From: Clostridiales bacterium
GTDB lineage: Bacteria > Bacillota > Clostridia > Oscillospirales > Ruminococcaceae
Assembly (NCBI GenBank): GCA_019423685.1
Contig: JAHZAY010000006.1
Location: 1 to 64,000, forward strand
Length of the DNA stretch: 64,000 nucleotides
Reading direction: 5' to 3'
Part shown: piece by piece, positions 1 to 7,592 of the stretch
How positions within the stretch are numbered: position 1 is the first letter of the stretch
Layout: every line of letters begins with the position of its first letter
Notes under the pieces: model-generated
The model's database searches: none
Told to the model about the DNA's origin: nothing
Seen by the model: the letters and a program-made list of their open reading frames with translations, nothing else
Position numbers and translations under genes: made by a program

Positions 1-66
<66 letters not shown>

Positions 67-70
67 ATTT

Positions 71-145
71 GGCCCGTTGGTCAAGCGGCTAAGACGGCGC
101 CCTCTCACGGCGCAATCGGGAGTTCGATTCTCCCACGGGTCACCA
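71..145 (+). tRNA. tRNA-Glu(CTC)
   Basis: The acceptor strands GGCCCGT and ACGGGTC pair over seven positions. The anticodon loop CTCTCAC sits on a GCGCC/GGCGC stem and gives anticodon CTC (GAG codons). The CCA end is encoded. It is four bases after tRNA-Lys and two bases before the 5S gene. Confidence 0.93.
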
Positions 146-147
146 AA

Positions 148-263
<116 letters not shown>

Positions 264-265
264 AT

Positions 266-341
266 TCCTCCTTAGCTCAGTCGGTAGAGCATGCGGCTGT
301 TAACCGCAGGGTCGTCTGTTCGAGCCAGACAGGGGGAGCCA
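266..341 (+). tRNA. tRNA-Asn(GTT)
   Basis: The acceptor strands TCCTCCT and AGGGGGA pair. The anticodon arm GCGGCTGTTAACCGC gives anticodon GTT. A G discriminator and CCA are encoded. It starts two bases after the 5S gene. Confidence 0.93.
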
Positions 342-361
342 AACACCTTTTAGGGTGTGTA

Positions 362-393
362 GTCTGCTCCGGACGGAGCGTCCGGAGCAAGAC
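362..393 (+). repeat. GC-rich perfect hairpin between tRNA genes
   Basis: GCTCCGGAC (366-374) and GTCCGGAGC (380-388) pair perfectly around a five-base loop, with GTCT/AGAC extending the stem. There is no T-run, so it is not an ordinary terminator. It may act as an RNA-processing element or belong to the palindromic repeats seen again near 16.3-16.9 kb. Confidence 0.6.
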
Positions 394-406
394 TATATTG
401 AAATCA

Positions 407-483
407 GGGCCTTTAGCTCAGTTGGTTAGAGCAACCGGCTCATAACCGGTCGGTCCCGGGTTCGAATCCCTGAAGGCCCACCA
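407..483 (+). tRNA. tRNA with CAT anticodon (elongator Met or Ile2)
   Basis: The acceptor strands GGGCCTT and AAGGCCC pair, and the anticodon loop CTCATAA gives CAT with encoded CCA. The sequence alone does not separate elongator methionine from lysidine-modified isoleucine-2 tRNA. The acceptor-stem C-G pairs resemble Ile2. TilS, which makes lysidine on Ile2, is encoded at 25047-26417. Confidence 0.88.
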
Positions 484-501
484 TTTATATCGCAATGATA
501 T

Positions 502-577
502 AGGGGTATAGCTCAGTTGGTAGAGCAGTGGTCTCCAAAACCACGTGCCGAGGGTTCAAGTCCTTCTGCCCCTGCCA
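502..577 (+). tRNA. tRNA-Trp(CCA)
   Basis: The acceptor strands AGGGGTA and TGCCCCT pair. The anticodon loop CTCCAAA on a GTGGT/ACCAC stem gives anticodon CCA. A G discriminator and CCA end are encoded. Confidence 0.93.
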
Positions 578-582
578 AATAT

Positions 583-658
583 GCTGATGTGGCACAGGTG
601 GTAGCGCACATCCTTGGTAAGGATGAGGTCACGAGTTCGAGTCTCGTCATCAGCTCCA
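583..658 (+). tRNA. tRNA-Thr(GGT)
   Basis: The acceptor strands GCTGATG and CATCAGC pair perfectly. The loop TTGGTAA gives anticodon GGT, and CCA is encoded. It is the last gene of the cluster and is followed by a terminator. Confidence 0.93.
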
Positions 659-661
659 TGC

Positions 662-712
662 GAAAACGTCTGAAAATGGTTTGTATAAGCCGCTTTCAGA
701 CGTTTTTGTTTT
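662..712 (+). terminator. Terminator of the tRNA/5S cluster
   Basis: AAAACGTCTGAAA and TTTCAGACGTTTT form a long stem around an 18-nt loop and run into a T-rich tail. Confidence 0.8.
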
Positions 713-754
713 GTCTTGTTTTGTATAACGCTAAAAATACGAGGTGAATCAGAA

Positions 755-1489
755 ATGGCAAAGGTCGCATTGATTACAGGAGGATCGCGCGGTATCGGGC
801 GCGCAGAGGTGCAAGCATTTGCTCGTGCAGGGTATCAGGTCGCGGCAAACTATGTGCACTCCCAAGCACAAGCACAGCAGCTCGCACAAGAGATGGCTGA
901 GCAAGGCTTCGGTGTGCTGCCGGTACAGGCAGATATATCCGACCCTGAACAGGTGGAAAAAATGGTCGAGGAAGTGCAACGACAATTTGGCCACATCGAT
1001 GTGTTGATCTGCAATGCGGGCATCGCTAAGCAGGGCTTGCTGACCGATTTTACTCCAGAAGACTGGAGAAAAATGATGTCGGTCAACCTGGATGGAACCT
1101 TTTATTGTTGCAGAGCGGTTCTGCCGGGGATGATTCACAGACAAAGCGGAACGATCCTCACAACCTCGTCGATTTGGGGATTGACGGGCGCATCCTGTGA
1201 GGTTCCCTATTCTGCCTCAAAGGCTGGCATTATCGGCTTGACAAAGGCTCTCGCCAAAGAGGTTGGACCGTCTGGAATACGGGTCAACTGCATCGCTCCG
1301 GGAGTGATTGACACCGAGATGAACGGCGAATATACTCCCGACGTGATGGAGGAACTGCGGCAGGAGACACCGCTGGGCAGCATCGGCCTTCCAGAGCAGA
1401 TTGCAGCAGCAGCGCTCTTTTTGGCCGGAGAGGCCGCCTCGTTTATTACAGGACAGGTTTTAAGCCCAAACGGAGGATTTCTAATATAA
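755..1489 (+). CDS. SDR-family 3-oxoacyl-ACP reductase-like oxidoreductase
   Basis: A 244-residue short-chain dehydrogenase/reductase, probably an NADP(H)-dependent 3-oxoacyl-ACP reductase (FabG-like) or related carbonyl reductase. The N-terminal glycine motif TGGSRGIGRA binds the cofactor. ICNAGI matches the structural NAG motif. The catalytic Ser-Tyr-Lys group is in the segment with SSIWG and PYSASKAG. The C-terminus FITGQVLSPNGG is typical of the family. The start at ATG 755 is chosen because GAGGTG lies just upstream; the frame stays open to 716 but the extra residues overlap the preceding leader. No other fatty-acid gene is adjacent, so it may be a stand-alone reductase rather than part of FAS II. 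The substrate cannot be read from sequence. Confidence 0.88.
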   Translation: MAKVALITGGSRGIGRAEVQAFARAGYQVAANYVHSQAQAQQLAQEMAEQGFGVLPVQADISDPEQVEKMVEEVQRQFGHIDVLICNAGIAKQGLLTDFTPEDWRKMMSVNLDGTFYCCRAVLPGMIHRQSGTILTTSSIWGLTGASCEVPYSASKAGIIGLTKALAKEVGPSGIRVNCIAPGVIDTEMNGEYTPDVMEELRQETPLGSIGLPEQIAAAALFLAGEAASFITGQVLSPNGGFLI

Positions 1490-1492
1490 AAT

Positions 1493-1526
1493 AAAAAAGG
1501 TTCTGGGACTCTCCCAGAACCTTTAT
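1493..1526. terminator. Bidirectional terminator between convergent genes
   Basis: AAAGGTTCTGGGA and TCCCAGAACCTTT form a perfect 13-bp stem with a three-base loop, flanked by A-rich sequence on one side and T-rich on the other. It separates the plus-strand SDR gene from the minus-strand lipase. Confidence 0.85.
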
Positions 1527-1528
1527 GC

Positions 1529-2491
1529 TTATAGCTTTAACATAAACCACGAAAGAACATCTTGCATGACCTCTTCTCGGTTTAGCTCATTGAGCAGTTC
1601 ATGCCGCGCCTGCGGATAAATCCATACCGTGAGGTTTAAAATGCCGGCATGACGCAGTTGCCGTTCGACGGCAGATATTCCTTTTCCATAATTGCCCACA
1701 GGGTCCATACTGCCGGAAATCAGCAGCAGAGGCAGGTCTTGCGGCAATGTCTTATACCAAAGCCGGGTATTGGAGTAGTATTGCAGCGAGATTAAATCCA
1801 GATATCCCGACGCCGTGAAGGGAAAACCGCACAATGGGTCTTGCATATAGGCCTGTACAGCCGCTTCGTCCCGGCTTAGCCATGCATACTCTGTTCGGGG
1901 ATGGTTGTAGCGCCTGTTGTAGGAGCCAAATACCAGCTTATACAGGGCCGGAGAGCGGTACATCTCTCCTTTAGAGGAAATCACAGCGCGGCAAAGTGCC
2001 ATTCCCGCTTTGGACGCGGGGTTGGGGCCTGCTGTCCCGCATAAAACAGCGCCGGCAATCAGCGAGGCATATTTCGACAGATACAGCCGCACGATCATGG
2101 ATCCCATGCTGTGTCCAAATAGGAACAGCGGCAGGTCGGGGTAAAGTTTTTTTAAATGCAGCGATACGGCGTGCAGGTCCTCTACCAGGTAATGATAACC
2201 GTTATCTGGAGCGATATACCCTAGTTTGGCGGGGTCCTGGCAGGTTTTGCCGTGTCCAAGATGGTCGTGACCACAAACAATAAATCCCTCTTTGGCAAGG
2301 AAGCGGAAAAAGGGAATATAGCGGCCGGTGTGCTCGCACATGCCGTGGGAGATTTGGATGATGGCGCGGAATGGGCCTTTGGGTTCTGCCAGACGGCAAA
2401 ACAGCGTTTCTCCTCTGCAGGTAGAAGGCAGCGAAAAGGTGTGCCAGCACAGATCGTTTTCCAGTTTGTCAGGAGAGCAAGTTGCGTTCAT
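1529..2491 (-). CDS. Alpha/beta hydrolase, monoacylglycerol lipase-like (serine aminopeptidase S33)
   Basis: A 320-residue alpha/beta-hydrolase. The nucleophile elbow is GHSMGS, the acid is likely Asp in SGSMDPVG and the base is His in ARHELLNEL. HGMCEHTGRY near the N-terminus is the oxyanion-hole region typical of monoglyceride lipases and lysophospholipases. The start at 2491 follows GAAAGGGGG on the minus strand with a seven-base gap; an in-frame TTG further upstream would overlap that site. It is cytoplasmic by appearance, with no signal peptide. It begins 23 bp after the USP-like gene on the same strand, so the two form an operon. Confidence 0.85.
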   Translation of the reverse strand: MNATCSPDKLENDLCWHTFSLPSTCRGETLFCRLAEPKGPFRAIIQISHGMCEHTGRYIPFFRFLAKEGFIVCGHDHLGHGKTCQDPAKLGYIAPDNGYHYLVEDLHAVSLHLKKLYPDLPLFLFGHSMGSMIVRLYLSKYASLIAGAVLCGTAGPNPASKAGMALCRAVISSKGEMYRSPALYKLVFGSYNRRYNHPRTEYAWLSRDEAAVQAYMQDPLCGFPFTASGYLDLISLQYYSNTRLWYKTLPQDLPLLLISGSMDPVGNYGKGISAVERQLRHAGILNLTVWIYPQARHELLNELNREEVMQDVLSWFMLKL

Positions 2492-2514
2492 ACAAAAACC
2501 CCCTTTCAAAATGG

Positions 2515-2952
2515 TTAATTGGCGGCCTTTTGATAGACGCTTTTGTCGGTCACCTCATGCAGAGTGCCGTCCTGGTCGACGGTAAAAAAGGTGACGTGGT
2601 CAAATTTTTTCCAGATTCGGTGCAAAATCGAATTTTTTGTCTGGGGCATACCGGTGACTACATAGGCCGTCTTGTTGTCTTTGATGTACTTGACGATGGT
2701 TTTGAAGCTGTCTTCAGCGTACATGACATTCATCAGTGCGCTGTTTTGGGAAGCAATGTTGAACAGGTACTGAATTGCCTCTGGATTGGCAGGATACTCG
2801 TTGCTCTGGACGTTAAGCACAATCAGGTCGGTTTTAGAGATATCCGCAACGCTGCGGCCGGCCTGGATCAGCCGTTCGCACTGAAACTGGTTGGTGACCA
2901 GAACAGCAGTACTTCTTAAGGAGGAAGCGAGTTCATTTTTTCTGTTGTCCAT
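2515..2952 (-). CDS. Universal-stress-protein/KdpD-USP-like protein
   Basis: A 145-residue single-domain protein with an alternating alpha/beta pattern. It begins with a strand VLVTNQF, then a helix, then a strand LIVLNVQ, and later AYVVTGMPQ, as in the UspA-like domain of KdpD. The final glycine-rich ATP loop of UspA is not evident; the region reads VTGMPQTKNSILHRIWKKF. The family assignment is therefore moderate and nucleotide binding is uncertain. An AAGGATGG ribosome site precedes the start. It is the first gene of a two-gene minus-strand operon with the lipase and is divergent from rex. Confidence 0.6.
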   Translation of the reverse strand: MDNRKNELASSLRSTAVLVTNQFQCERLIQAGRSVADISKTDLIVLNVQSNEYPANPEAIQYLFNIASQNSALMNVMYAEDSFKTIVKYIKDNKTAYVVTGMPQTKNSILHRIWKKFDHVTFFTVDQDGTLHEVTDKSVYQKAAN

Positions 2953-3041
2953 TTAAAAATCCATCCTTATTTCAGTTGTATGACATGGCGCACACGGCAA
3001 TTTGCACGAAAAATGCGGGCGCGCTATTTCTCTTCCCTTTC

Positions 3042-3070
3042 ATTATAACTGATATTTGTGAACAAAGTAT
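3042..3070 (-). promoter_or_regulatory. Candidate minus-strand promoter for the USP-lipase operon
   Basis: On the minus strand a perfect TATAAT occupies 3047-3042. The -35 region is weak. Between the boxes lies TTTGTTCACAAA, an inverted repeat that could be an operator. The 333-bp gap from 2953 to 3285 also holds the rex promoter and no gene. Confidence 0.4.
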
Positions 3071-3156
3071 GACGGCAAAGGAAAGATACAAATGAATCTA
3101 TCTATGCCAATCACTTCTTCCATAAAAAGGAAAGAGTTTGCTAGAATGGAAAACAA

Positions 3157-3185
3157 TTGACAAACAAGCGATGGTAGAATAAAAT
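3157..3185 (+). promoter_or_regulatory. Sigma-A promoter of rex
   Basis: TTGACA (3157-3162) and TAAAAT (3180-3185) are separated by 17 bp. Just downstream lies TAAACTTATGTTTA (3185-3198), a 5-bp inverted repeat with a 4-bp spacer that could bind a regulator. Confidence 0.8.
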
Positions 3186-3285
3186 AAACTTATGTTTAAA
3201 TATGCGGGCCGCGTGGCTGGCTCGGTTACCTTGATAGGGGATAAAAAGAGAAGTTAGAAGAAGAAGAAAGGACAGAATCACAGTT

Positions 3286-3939
3286 ATGGCAAGATATGAG
3301 GGAGTTTCGGTATCGGTAATCCGTAGGCTGCCGCGGTATCATAGGTTTTTATTCGATTTGTTGCAAAAGGACGTGCACCGCATCTCGTCGCGAGAGTTGG
3401 CGGAATTGATGAACCTGACGGCATCCCAGATCCGGCAGGATTTAAACTGCTTTGGCGGGTTTGGCCAGCAGGGATATGGGTACAACGTCGATGCTCTGTA
3501 CGAGGAAATCGGCAACATTTTGGGCCTCAACAGAGGGCTGAAAATTATTCTGCTGGGCGCAGGCAATCTGGGAATGGCGCTGGTCAAACACCTGTCGTTT
3601 GAAGCAAAGGGCTTTCATCTGATCGGAATCTTTGACAAAAACCCGCGGCTCATCGGACAAAAGATCCATGGAGTGGAGATTTTGCCGGAAAGCGAACTGG
3701 AATGTTTCTGCAAAGAAAACAAACCGGATGCGGCGATTCTGTGCCTGCCCAAAGAGGTTGTGGAAGAGTTGGGCGACCGGTTGGTCAGCTATGGCATTCG
3801 TGGCTTTTGGAATTTTTCGCACTACGACATCGGTTTGCGGCACCGCGATAAAGGGGTGCCGATTGCGGTGGAAAACGTGCATCTGGGCGACAGTTTGATG
3901 ACCTTGTGCTATCAGGTCAATGAGCTGGACGAGGATTGA
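3286..3939 (+). CDS. rex: Redox-sensing transcriptional repressor Rex
   Basis: A 217-residue Rex protein, which represses fermentation and respiration genes and releases DNA when NADH binds. The N-terminal winged helix (about residues 1-80) contains RRLPRYHRFL, LTASQIRQDLNCFG and GQQGYGYNVD, all characteristic. The C-terminal Rossmann domain has LLGAGNLGMAL for NADH. The end includes NFSHYDIGL and VENVHLGDSL, also conserved. An AAAGGA ribosome site is slightly distant (about 13 bp). It is monocistronic, with its own promoter and terminator. The lack of adjacent fermentation genes implies it acts in trans. Confidence 0.95.
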   Translation: MARYEGVSVSVIRRLPRYHRFLFDLLQKDVHRISSRELAELMNLTASQIRQDLNCFGGFGQQGYGYNVDALYEEIGNILGLNRGLKIILLGAGNLGMALVKHLSFEAKGFHLIGIFDKNPRLIGQKIHGVEILPESELECFCKENKPDAAILCLPKEVVEELGDRLVSYGIRGFWNFSHYDIGLRHRDKGVPIAVENVHLGDSLMTLCYQVNELDED

Positions 3940-3941
3940 TG

Positions 3942-3978
3942 AATACGGCGAGGGCATTTTTCCCTCGCCGTATTTTTA
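3942..3978 (+). terminator. Terminator after rex
   Basis: AATACGGCGAGGG and CCCTCGCCGTATT form a perfect 13-bp stem followed by TTTTTATA. Confidence 0.9.
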
Positions 3979-4119
3979 TAGGGAACTTTCTAAAATAAAG
4001 CGATCAAGGCAGTTAAGAGAAGTTCTAAAATTAGAGAATCAAATTTTAATAGATTTCTAACAAAAGATGGATTAAGAATTGATAAACTTATGTTATAACT
4101 AAGGAGAAGAAGCTAAAAA

Positions 4120-4263
4120 ATGAACTTTCTTGTCCTAATCTGTGAAATTTCTATAGATTCTGTAGCATATCCTGTTGCAGTATCGTATTTATATATAATG
4201 AAAGGAATCGGAGCTTCCGGCTTTATGCCGGGGTTTTGTTGCTCAATAAGGGAGGAAGAGTGA
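4120..4263 (+). CDS. Possible 47-codon leader peptide ahead of the glycosyltransferase
   Basis: An open frame of 47 residues, hydrophobic in its first two thirds, begins at ATG 4120 after AAGGAGAAGAAG and stops at TGA 4261-4263. The stop overlaps the glycosyltransferase start (TGATG), the arrangement of translational coupling. A TATAAT at 4194-4199 inside it could instead be a promoter, in which case the frame is chance. No homologue is recognised. The rest of the 323-bp gap after rex shows only AT-rich sequence. Confidence 0.3.
   Translation: MNFLVLICEISIDSVAYPVAVSYLYIMKGIGASGFMPGFCCSIREEE
4213..4240 (+). promoter_or_regulatory. Leader hairpin with T-tract before the glycosyltransferase
   Basis: CCGGC (4217-4221) and GCCGG (4227-4231) pair, extended by T-G pairs, and run into GGTTTTGTT. 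It is 22 bp before the start codon and resembles a weak intrinsic terminator or attenuator. Confidence 0.45.
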
Positions 4264-5387
4264 TGAAAGAGTATACCCTGAATATGCTGTCTCATGCAGA
4301 CCAGGTGAAAGGGCAGGGCGTTTTGTCCGCCTACGAGGAGGAATTGGCGCTGGTAACCGGTCGTCTTGACCGTGTCGAAGGGGACGGAGATGATTATCAT
4401 GTTCGTGTCCGTGTCAACGCGCGCACCATTGGCGACGTCACCCATATCCACACCGTCAACCCGGAATTTTTCTTGCAGCTTCCGCTGATCAAAGCTAAGG
4501 GCATTGCCGTCGGTTCGGTTCACTTTTTGCCCGAGACGATGGATCAGAGCTTACATATTCCAAAGCTGTTTCGCAAAGTTTTTTATTCTTACCTGATTCA
4601 ATTTTATAAGAGCATGGACTATCTGGTAACAGTCAATCCAAGCTTTATCTCTAAGCTTGCCGCCTACGGTATTGACCCCAAAAAGGCGACCTACATCCCG
4701 AACTATGTTTCGTCCAAGCGGTTTTTCCCGGTGGATGAGGCAAAGAAGAAGGAATTGCGCCAGCAGTGGGGCCTTGATCCCGAGCGCTTTACGGTCGTTT
4801 GTGCCGGACAGCTGCAAACCCGCAAGGGCGTGATGGAGTTTGCCAAGATTGCAGAGCGCTTGCCGCAGATGCAGTTTGTCTGGGCGGGCAACTTTGCCTT
4901 TGGCAGCATGAGCGACGGACACAAGGAATTGGAACAGCTGGTCGCAAACCCGCCCAAAAATCTGCTCTTTACGGGACTGATTGACCGCGACAAGATGCCG
5001 CAGATCTATCAGATGGGCGATGTGATGCTGCTGCCAAGTTACGATGAGTTGTTTCCGATGACGGTACTGGAGGCGATGGCCTGTGGCATACCGATTTTGC
5101 TGCGGGATCTGGACCTGTATACCGTCATCTTGGACGGCTATTACTGCAAGGCCCACGACAATGATGGATTTGTCCAGCAGCTGTTGCAGCTCTCCACCGA
5201 CCGCGACTACTATGCAAAGGCTCTGCAGATGAGCAGAGAAGGAAACTTTTTCTACAGTGAAGAGCATGTACTGTCGATGTGGCGGGCATTCTATCATCAG
5301 GTCATGGAAGAGAGCATCCGCAAACAGGAGGCTATGCGCAGACCGTTCAAGAGAATGAAAGAATTGGCAACTGGAGGGACAAGATGA
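4263..5387 (+). CDS. GT4-family glycosyltransferase, glycolipid-synthase-like
   Basis: A 374-residue GT-B retaining glycosyltransferase. The C-terminal nucleotide-sugar site contains CAGQLQTRKGV and the EX7E motif in YDELFPMTVLEAMACG, with GIPIL following. The N-terminal half has acceptor-side sequences such as HIHTVNPEFF and GSVHFLPETM. Overall it resembles 1,2-diacylglycerol 3-glucosyltransferases, which build membrane glycolipids at the inner leaflet; this is inference from fold and context. The start at 4263 follows GGGAGGAAG. The stop overlaps the next gene by 4 bp (ATGA), and that gene is a membrane flippase-like protein, supporting a lipid-linked role. Confidence 0.8.
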   Translation: MKEYTLNMLSHADQVKGQGVLSAYEEELALVTGRLDRVEGDGDDYHVRVRVNARTIGDVTHIHTVNPEFFLQLPLIKAKGIAVGSVHFLPETMDQSLHIPKLFRKVFYSYLIQFYKSMDYLVTVNPSFISKLAAYGIDPKKATYIPNYVSSKRFFPVDEAKKKELRQQWGLDPERFTVVCAGQLQTRKGVMEFAKIAERLPQMQFVWAGNFAFGSMSDGHKELEQLVANPPKNLLFTGLIDRDKMPQIYQMGDVMLLPSYDELFPMTVLEAMACGIPILLRDLDLYTVILDGYYCKAHDNDGFVQQLLQLSTDRDYYAKALQMSREGNFFYSEEHVLSMWRAFYHQVMEESIRKQEAMRRPFKRMKELATGGTR

Positions 5388-6436
5388 ATGGTGACATCAA
5401 GCGCTATGTAAAAAGTCTGCTGTTTATTGCAGTGACTTTTTTGCTGCTGTGCGCCTGGCTGGTCCGAGAATACAGCCTGCCCAAGCTTTGGGAGCTGATT
5501 CTGGGGGTCAGGCCGGCGTGGATTGTGGCAGCAATGGGGCTGATGGTGATTTACTGGGTGATGGAGGCGGCGGGCCTTCGATTGGCAGTGCGGCGCTTTG
5601 CACCGCACCAGCCGCCCTATGTGACGTTGTATGCGACGATGATTGGTCAATTTTTTAACTGCATCACCCCCTTTTCCAGTGGGGGACAGCCGATGCAGGC
5701 CTACTATCTGATGAAGAGGGGGATGGCGCTTTCCTTTGCCAGCTGTTCCCTGCTGATTAAATTTATTGTCTACCAGTTTGTGCTGACCATCTATTCGGCG
5801 ATCACGCTGGGGCTGTGCTTTAAAACTTTCACCACCGAGGTTTCTGCGGTCGGGTGGCTGGCCTTTGCGGGATTTGGCGTCAACATCCTGGTCATCACCG
5901 CATTGCTGTGTCTGGGATTTTTTCGCGGACCAGCAGAAAAGTTTTTGTACGGCGTGGTAGCCCTTCTGCAAAAGCTGCGCATCCTCAAGGAGGAGAAGGC
6001 AAAAGCAGCCAGCAAGCGCATTCAGAAGGAGCTGGTCGAGTTTTATGAGGGCTTTGCACAGATTCGCGGCGATATCAGCGGCATCACCAAAATGTCGATT
6101 TTGACCGCTGTGCAGCTCACAGCCTTTTTCCTCATCCCCCTGTGCATCTTTTACGCCTTCGGACTGGGGCGCGCAGACATCCTGCTGATGGTTTGCGCCA
6201 GCGCCTTTGTGCTGAATTTTACCTCCTTTATCCCGCTGCCAGGTGCAGCGGCAGGAGCGGAGCTTGGCTTTCACACGGTGTTTAGCCTATTTTTTCCAAC
6301 TCAGTTTTTGAGCCTGGCCGTTTTGCTGTGGCGGTTGCTGACGCTGTATCTGCCGATTTTGGTCGGTGGTGTGTTTACGGCCACCTCCGGTATATTCGGC
6401 AGATATACCGCTTGCAGATCTTTAAAAGCAGGATGA
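5384..6436 (+). CDS. Flippase-like membrane protein (LPG-synthase TM-domain / YbhN family)
   Basis: A 350-residue multi-pass protein with hydrophobic segments from residue 10 onward, including LLFIAVTFLLLCAWLV, WIVAAMGLMVIYWVM and LAVLLWRLLTLYLPILVGG. The family hallmark QFFNCITPFSSGGQPMQAY is present, as is PLPGAAAGAELG near the C-terminus. These belong to the lysylphosphatidylglycerol synthetase transmembrane-region family, members of which move or modify lipid headgroups. There is no catalytic LPG-synthase domain. The start at 5384 overlaps the glycosyltransferase stop. Together the pair probably makes and translocates a glycolipid or lipid-linked polymer precursor. Confidence 0.82.
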   Translation: MNGDIKRYVKSLLFIAVTFLLLCAWLVREYSLPKLWELILGVRPAWIVAAMGLMVIYWVMEAAGLRLAVRRFAPHQPPYVTLYATMIGQFFNCITPFSSGGQPMQAYYLMKRGMALSFASCSLLIKFIVYQFVLTIYSAITLGLCFKTFTTEVSAVGWLAFAGFGVNILVITALLCLGFFRGPAEKFLYGVVALLQKLRILKEEKAKAASKRIQKELVEFYEGFAQIRGDISGITKMSILTAVQLTAFFLIPLCIFYAFGLGRADILLMVCASAFVLNFTSFIPLPGAAAGAELGFHTVFSLFFPTQFLSLAVLLWRLLTLYLPILVGGVFTATSGIFGRYTACRSLKAG

Positions 6437-6447
6437 GGACATCCCAT

Positions 6448-6491
6448 CAAAGCAGTTGTTCTTTTTTAGAAAAAGAACAACTGCTTTTTTT
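6448..6491 (+). terminator. Terminator after the glycosyltransferase-flippase operon
   Basis: AAGCAGTTGTTCTTTTT and AAAAAGAACAACTGCTT pair around a TAG-like loop and run into TTTTTT. Confidence 0.9.
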
Positions 6492-6564
6492 GTTGTGCGA
6501 GACAAAGAAATGTGAACGATCGGTAAATAATGTTGGTTTGCAACGCAACAAATTTGTGAATGGC

Positions 6565-6594
6565 TTGACGGCAAAAAGACTTACGTAGTATAAT
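6565..6594 (+). promoter_or_regulatory. Sigma-A promoter of the amino-acid ABC importer
   Basis: TTGACG (6565-6570) and TATAAT (6589-6594) are separated by 18 bp. The start codon at 6655 is about 55 bp downstream of the expected start site. Confidence 0.8.
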
Positions 6595-6654
6595 GGAAGA
6601 AATTCATGATAAAGGTAAAATATACAGAAAAAATTAAAAAAGGGAGGTATTTTT

Positions 6655-7452
6655 ATGAAACTAAGACGATTTTGTGCGCTGCTGCTTGTTTTAAGCTTTG
6701 GATTGATGACCTCCTGTGGCGGTACCACCTCGACCGATACGGCTGAGGCGAACAACGTCGTGCGCGTTGGCGTGAGCGGCGACTTTTACCCATTCTGCTA
6801 CAAGGAAAACGATACGCTCAAGGGCTTTGAAGTGGATATGTGGGACTATATCGCCGAGCAGAACGGTTGGAAGGTGGAGTACACCGTCGCCGATTTTTCC
6901 GGATTGTTTGGCATGCTGGATACCGGCCGCATCGACACGGTAGCGCGACAGACCTCCTCAGACAATGAGGCCAGAAGGGAAAAATATCTGTTCTCGGATG
7001 TCTATCTCTATTCCACCTACAACCTCGTGGTCCGTGCAGACAGCGACCTGGAGGAGCTTGCAGACTTTCAGGGCAAGCGCATCGGCGTCGTGATGGGCGG
7101 AGACGGGGAGCTCAACCTGAAGAAGCTCAACGAGGAAAAGGATCTTGGAATTGAGATTGTCGGTTATGAGGCAACTCCTGCGATGGACAGCGACATCGAG
7201 ATGGGGCGAATTGACGGGCGTGTAGCACCGATGCTGCAAACCAAGATGAACATCGAGGAAAACGGGCAGGACTTTAAGATTACAGACAATGTCGTCTATA
7301 CGGAGGCAGCGGCTTATCCGTTTGACAAGGAAAATACTCAGTTGGTGGAAAAGGTCAATCAGACGCTTGCACAGATGCGGGAAAGCGGAAAATTGCAGGA
7401 GCTTTCAGAGAGCTGGTTTGGCATCGACGCCACCAATCCGCCTGTACAATAA
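6655..7452 (+). CDS. Amino-acid ABC transporter substrate-binding lipoprotein (family 3)
   Basis: A 265-residue extracellular solute-binding protein for a polar amino acid or similar small solute. The N-terminus is a lipoprotein signal peptide with the lipobox LMTSC, the cysteine being residue 21. The mature part has VRVGVSGDFYPFCY, KGFEVDMWDYIAEQNGW and YLFSDVYLYSTYNLVV, matching the SBP_bac_3 pattern, and ends with a LQELSESWFGID motif. GGGAGG precedes the ATG. The permease and ATPase follow at 7593 and 8270, with a terminator hairpin in between that would give more binding protein than membrane components. Confidence 0.9.
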   Translation: MKLRRFCALLLVLSFGLMTSCGGTTSTDTAEANNVVRVGVSGDFYPFCYKENDTLKGFEVDMWDYIAEQNGWKVEYTVADFSGLFGMLDTGRIDTVARQTSSDNEARREKYLFSDVYLYSTYNLVVRADSDLEELADFQGKRIGVVMGGDGELNLKKLNEEKDLGIEIVGYEATPAMDSDIEMGRIDGRVAPMLQTKMNIEENGQDFKITDNVVYTEAAAYPFDKENTQLVEKVNQTLAQMRESGKLQELSESWFGIDATNPPVQ

Positions 7453-7463
7453 CCGAGGCAATC

Positions 7464-7504
7464 TGAAAAAGTCTGATCCGCTGAAGGTGGATCAGACTTT
7501 TCTT
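7464..7504 (+). terminator. Intercistronic terminator between binding protein and permease
   Basis: AAAAGTCTGATCC and GGATCAGACTTTT form a perfect 13-bp stem with a 9-base loop followed by TTTTCTT. Partial readthrough would set the ratio of binding protein to transporter. Confidence 0.85.
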
Positions 7505-7592
7505 ACATCATTTTCAAATTCGACAAAATGTACTCTTTACAGAATAAAATCCAATTTGTATATTTTGATACACGACCATAAGGAGAAGCCGG

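Noticed and set aside
3053..3068. Possible canonical Rex operator at TTTGTGAACAAA
   Set aside because: It lacks the TTGTTAA/TTAACAA-type half-sites with the usual spacing known for clostridial Rex, so it was not called as a Rex site.
3184..4094. 13-mer ATAAACTTATGTT present upstream of both rex (3184-3196) and the glycosyltransferase (4082-4094)
   Set aside because: In AT-rich intergenic DNA a shared 13-mer is expected by chance several times in 64 kb, and the inverted repeat is complete only in the rex copy.
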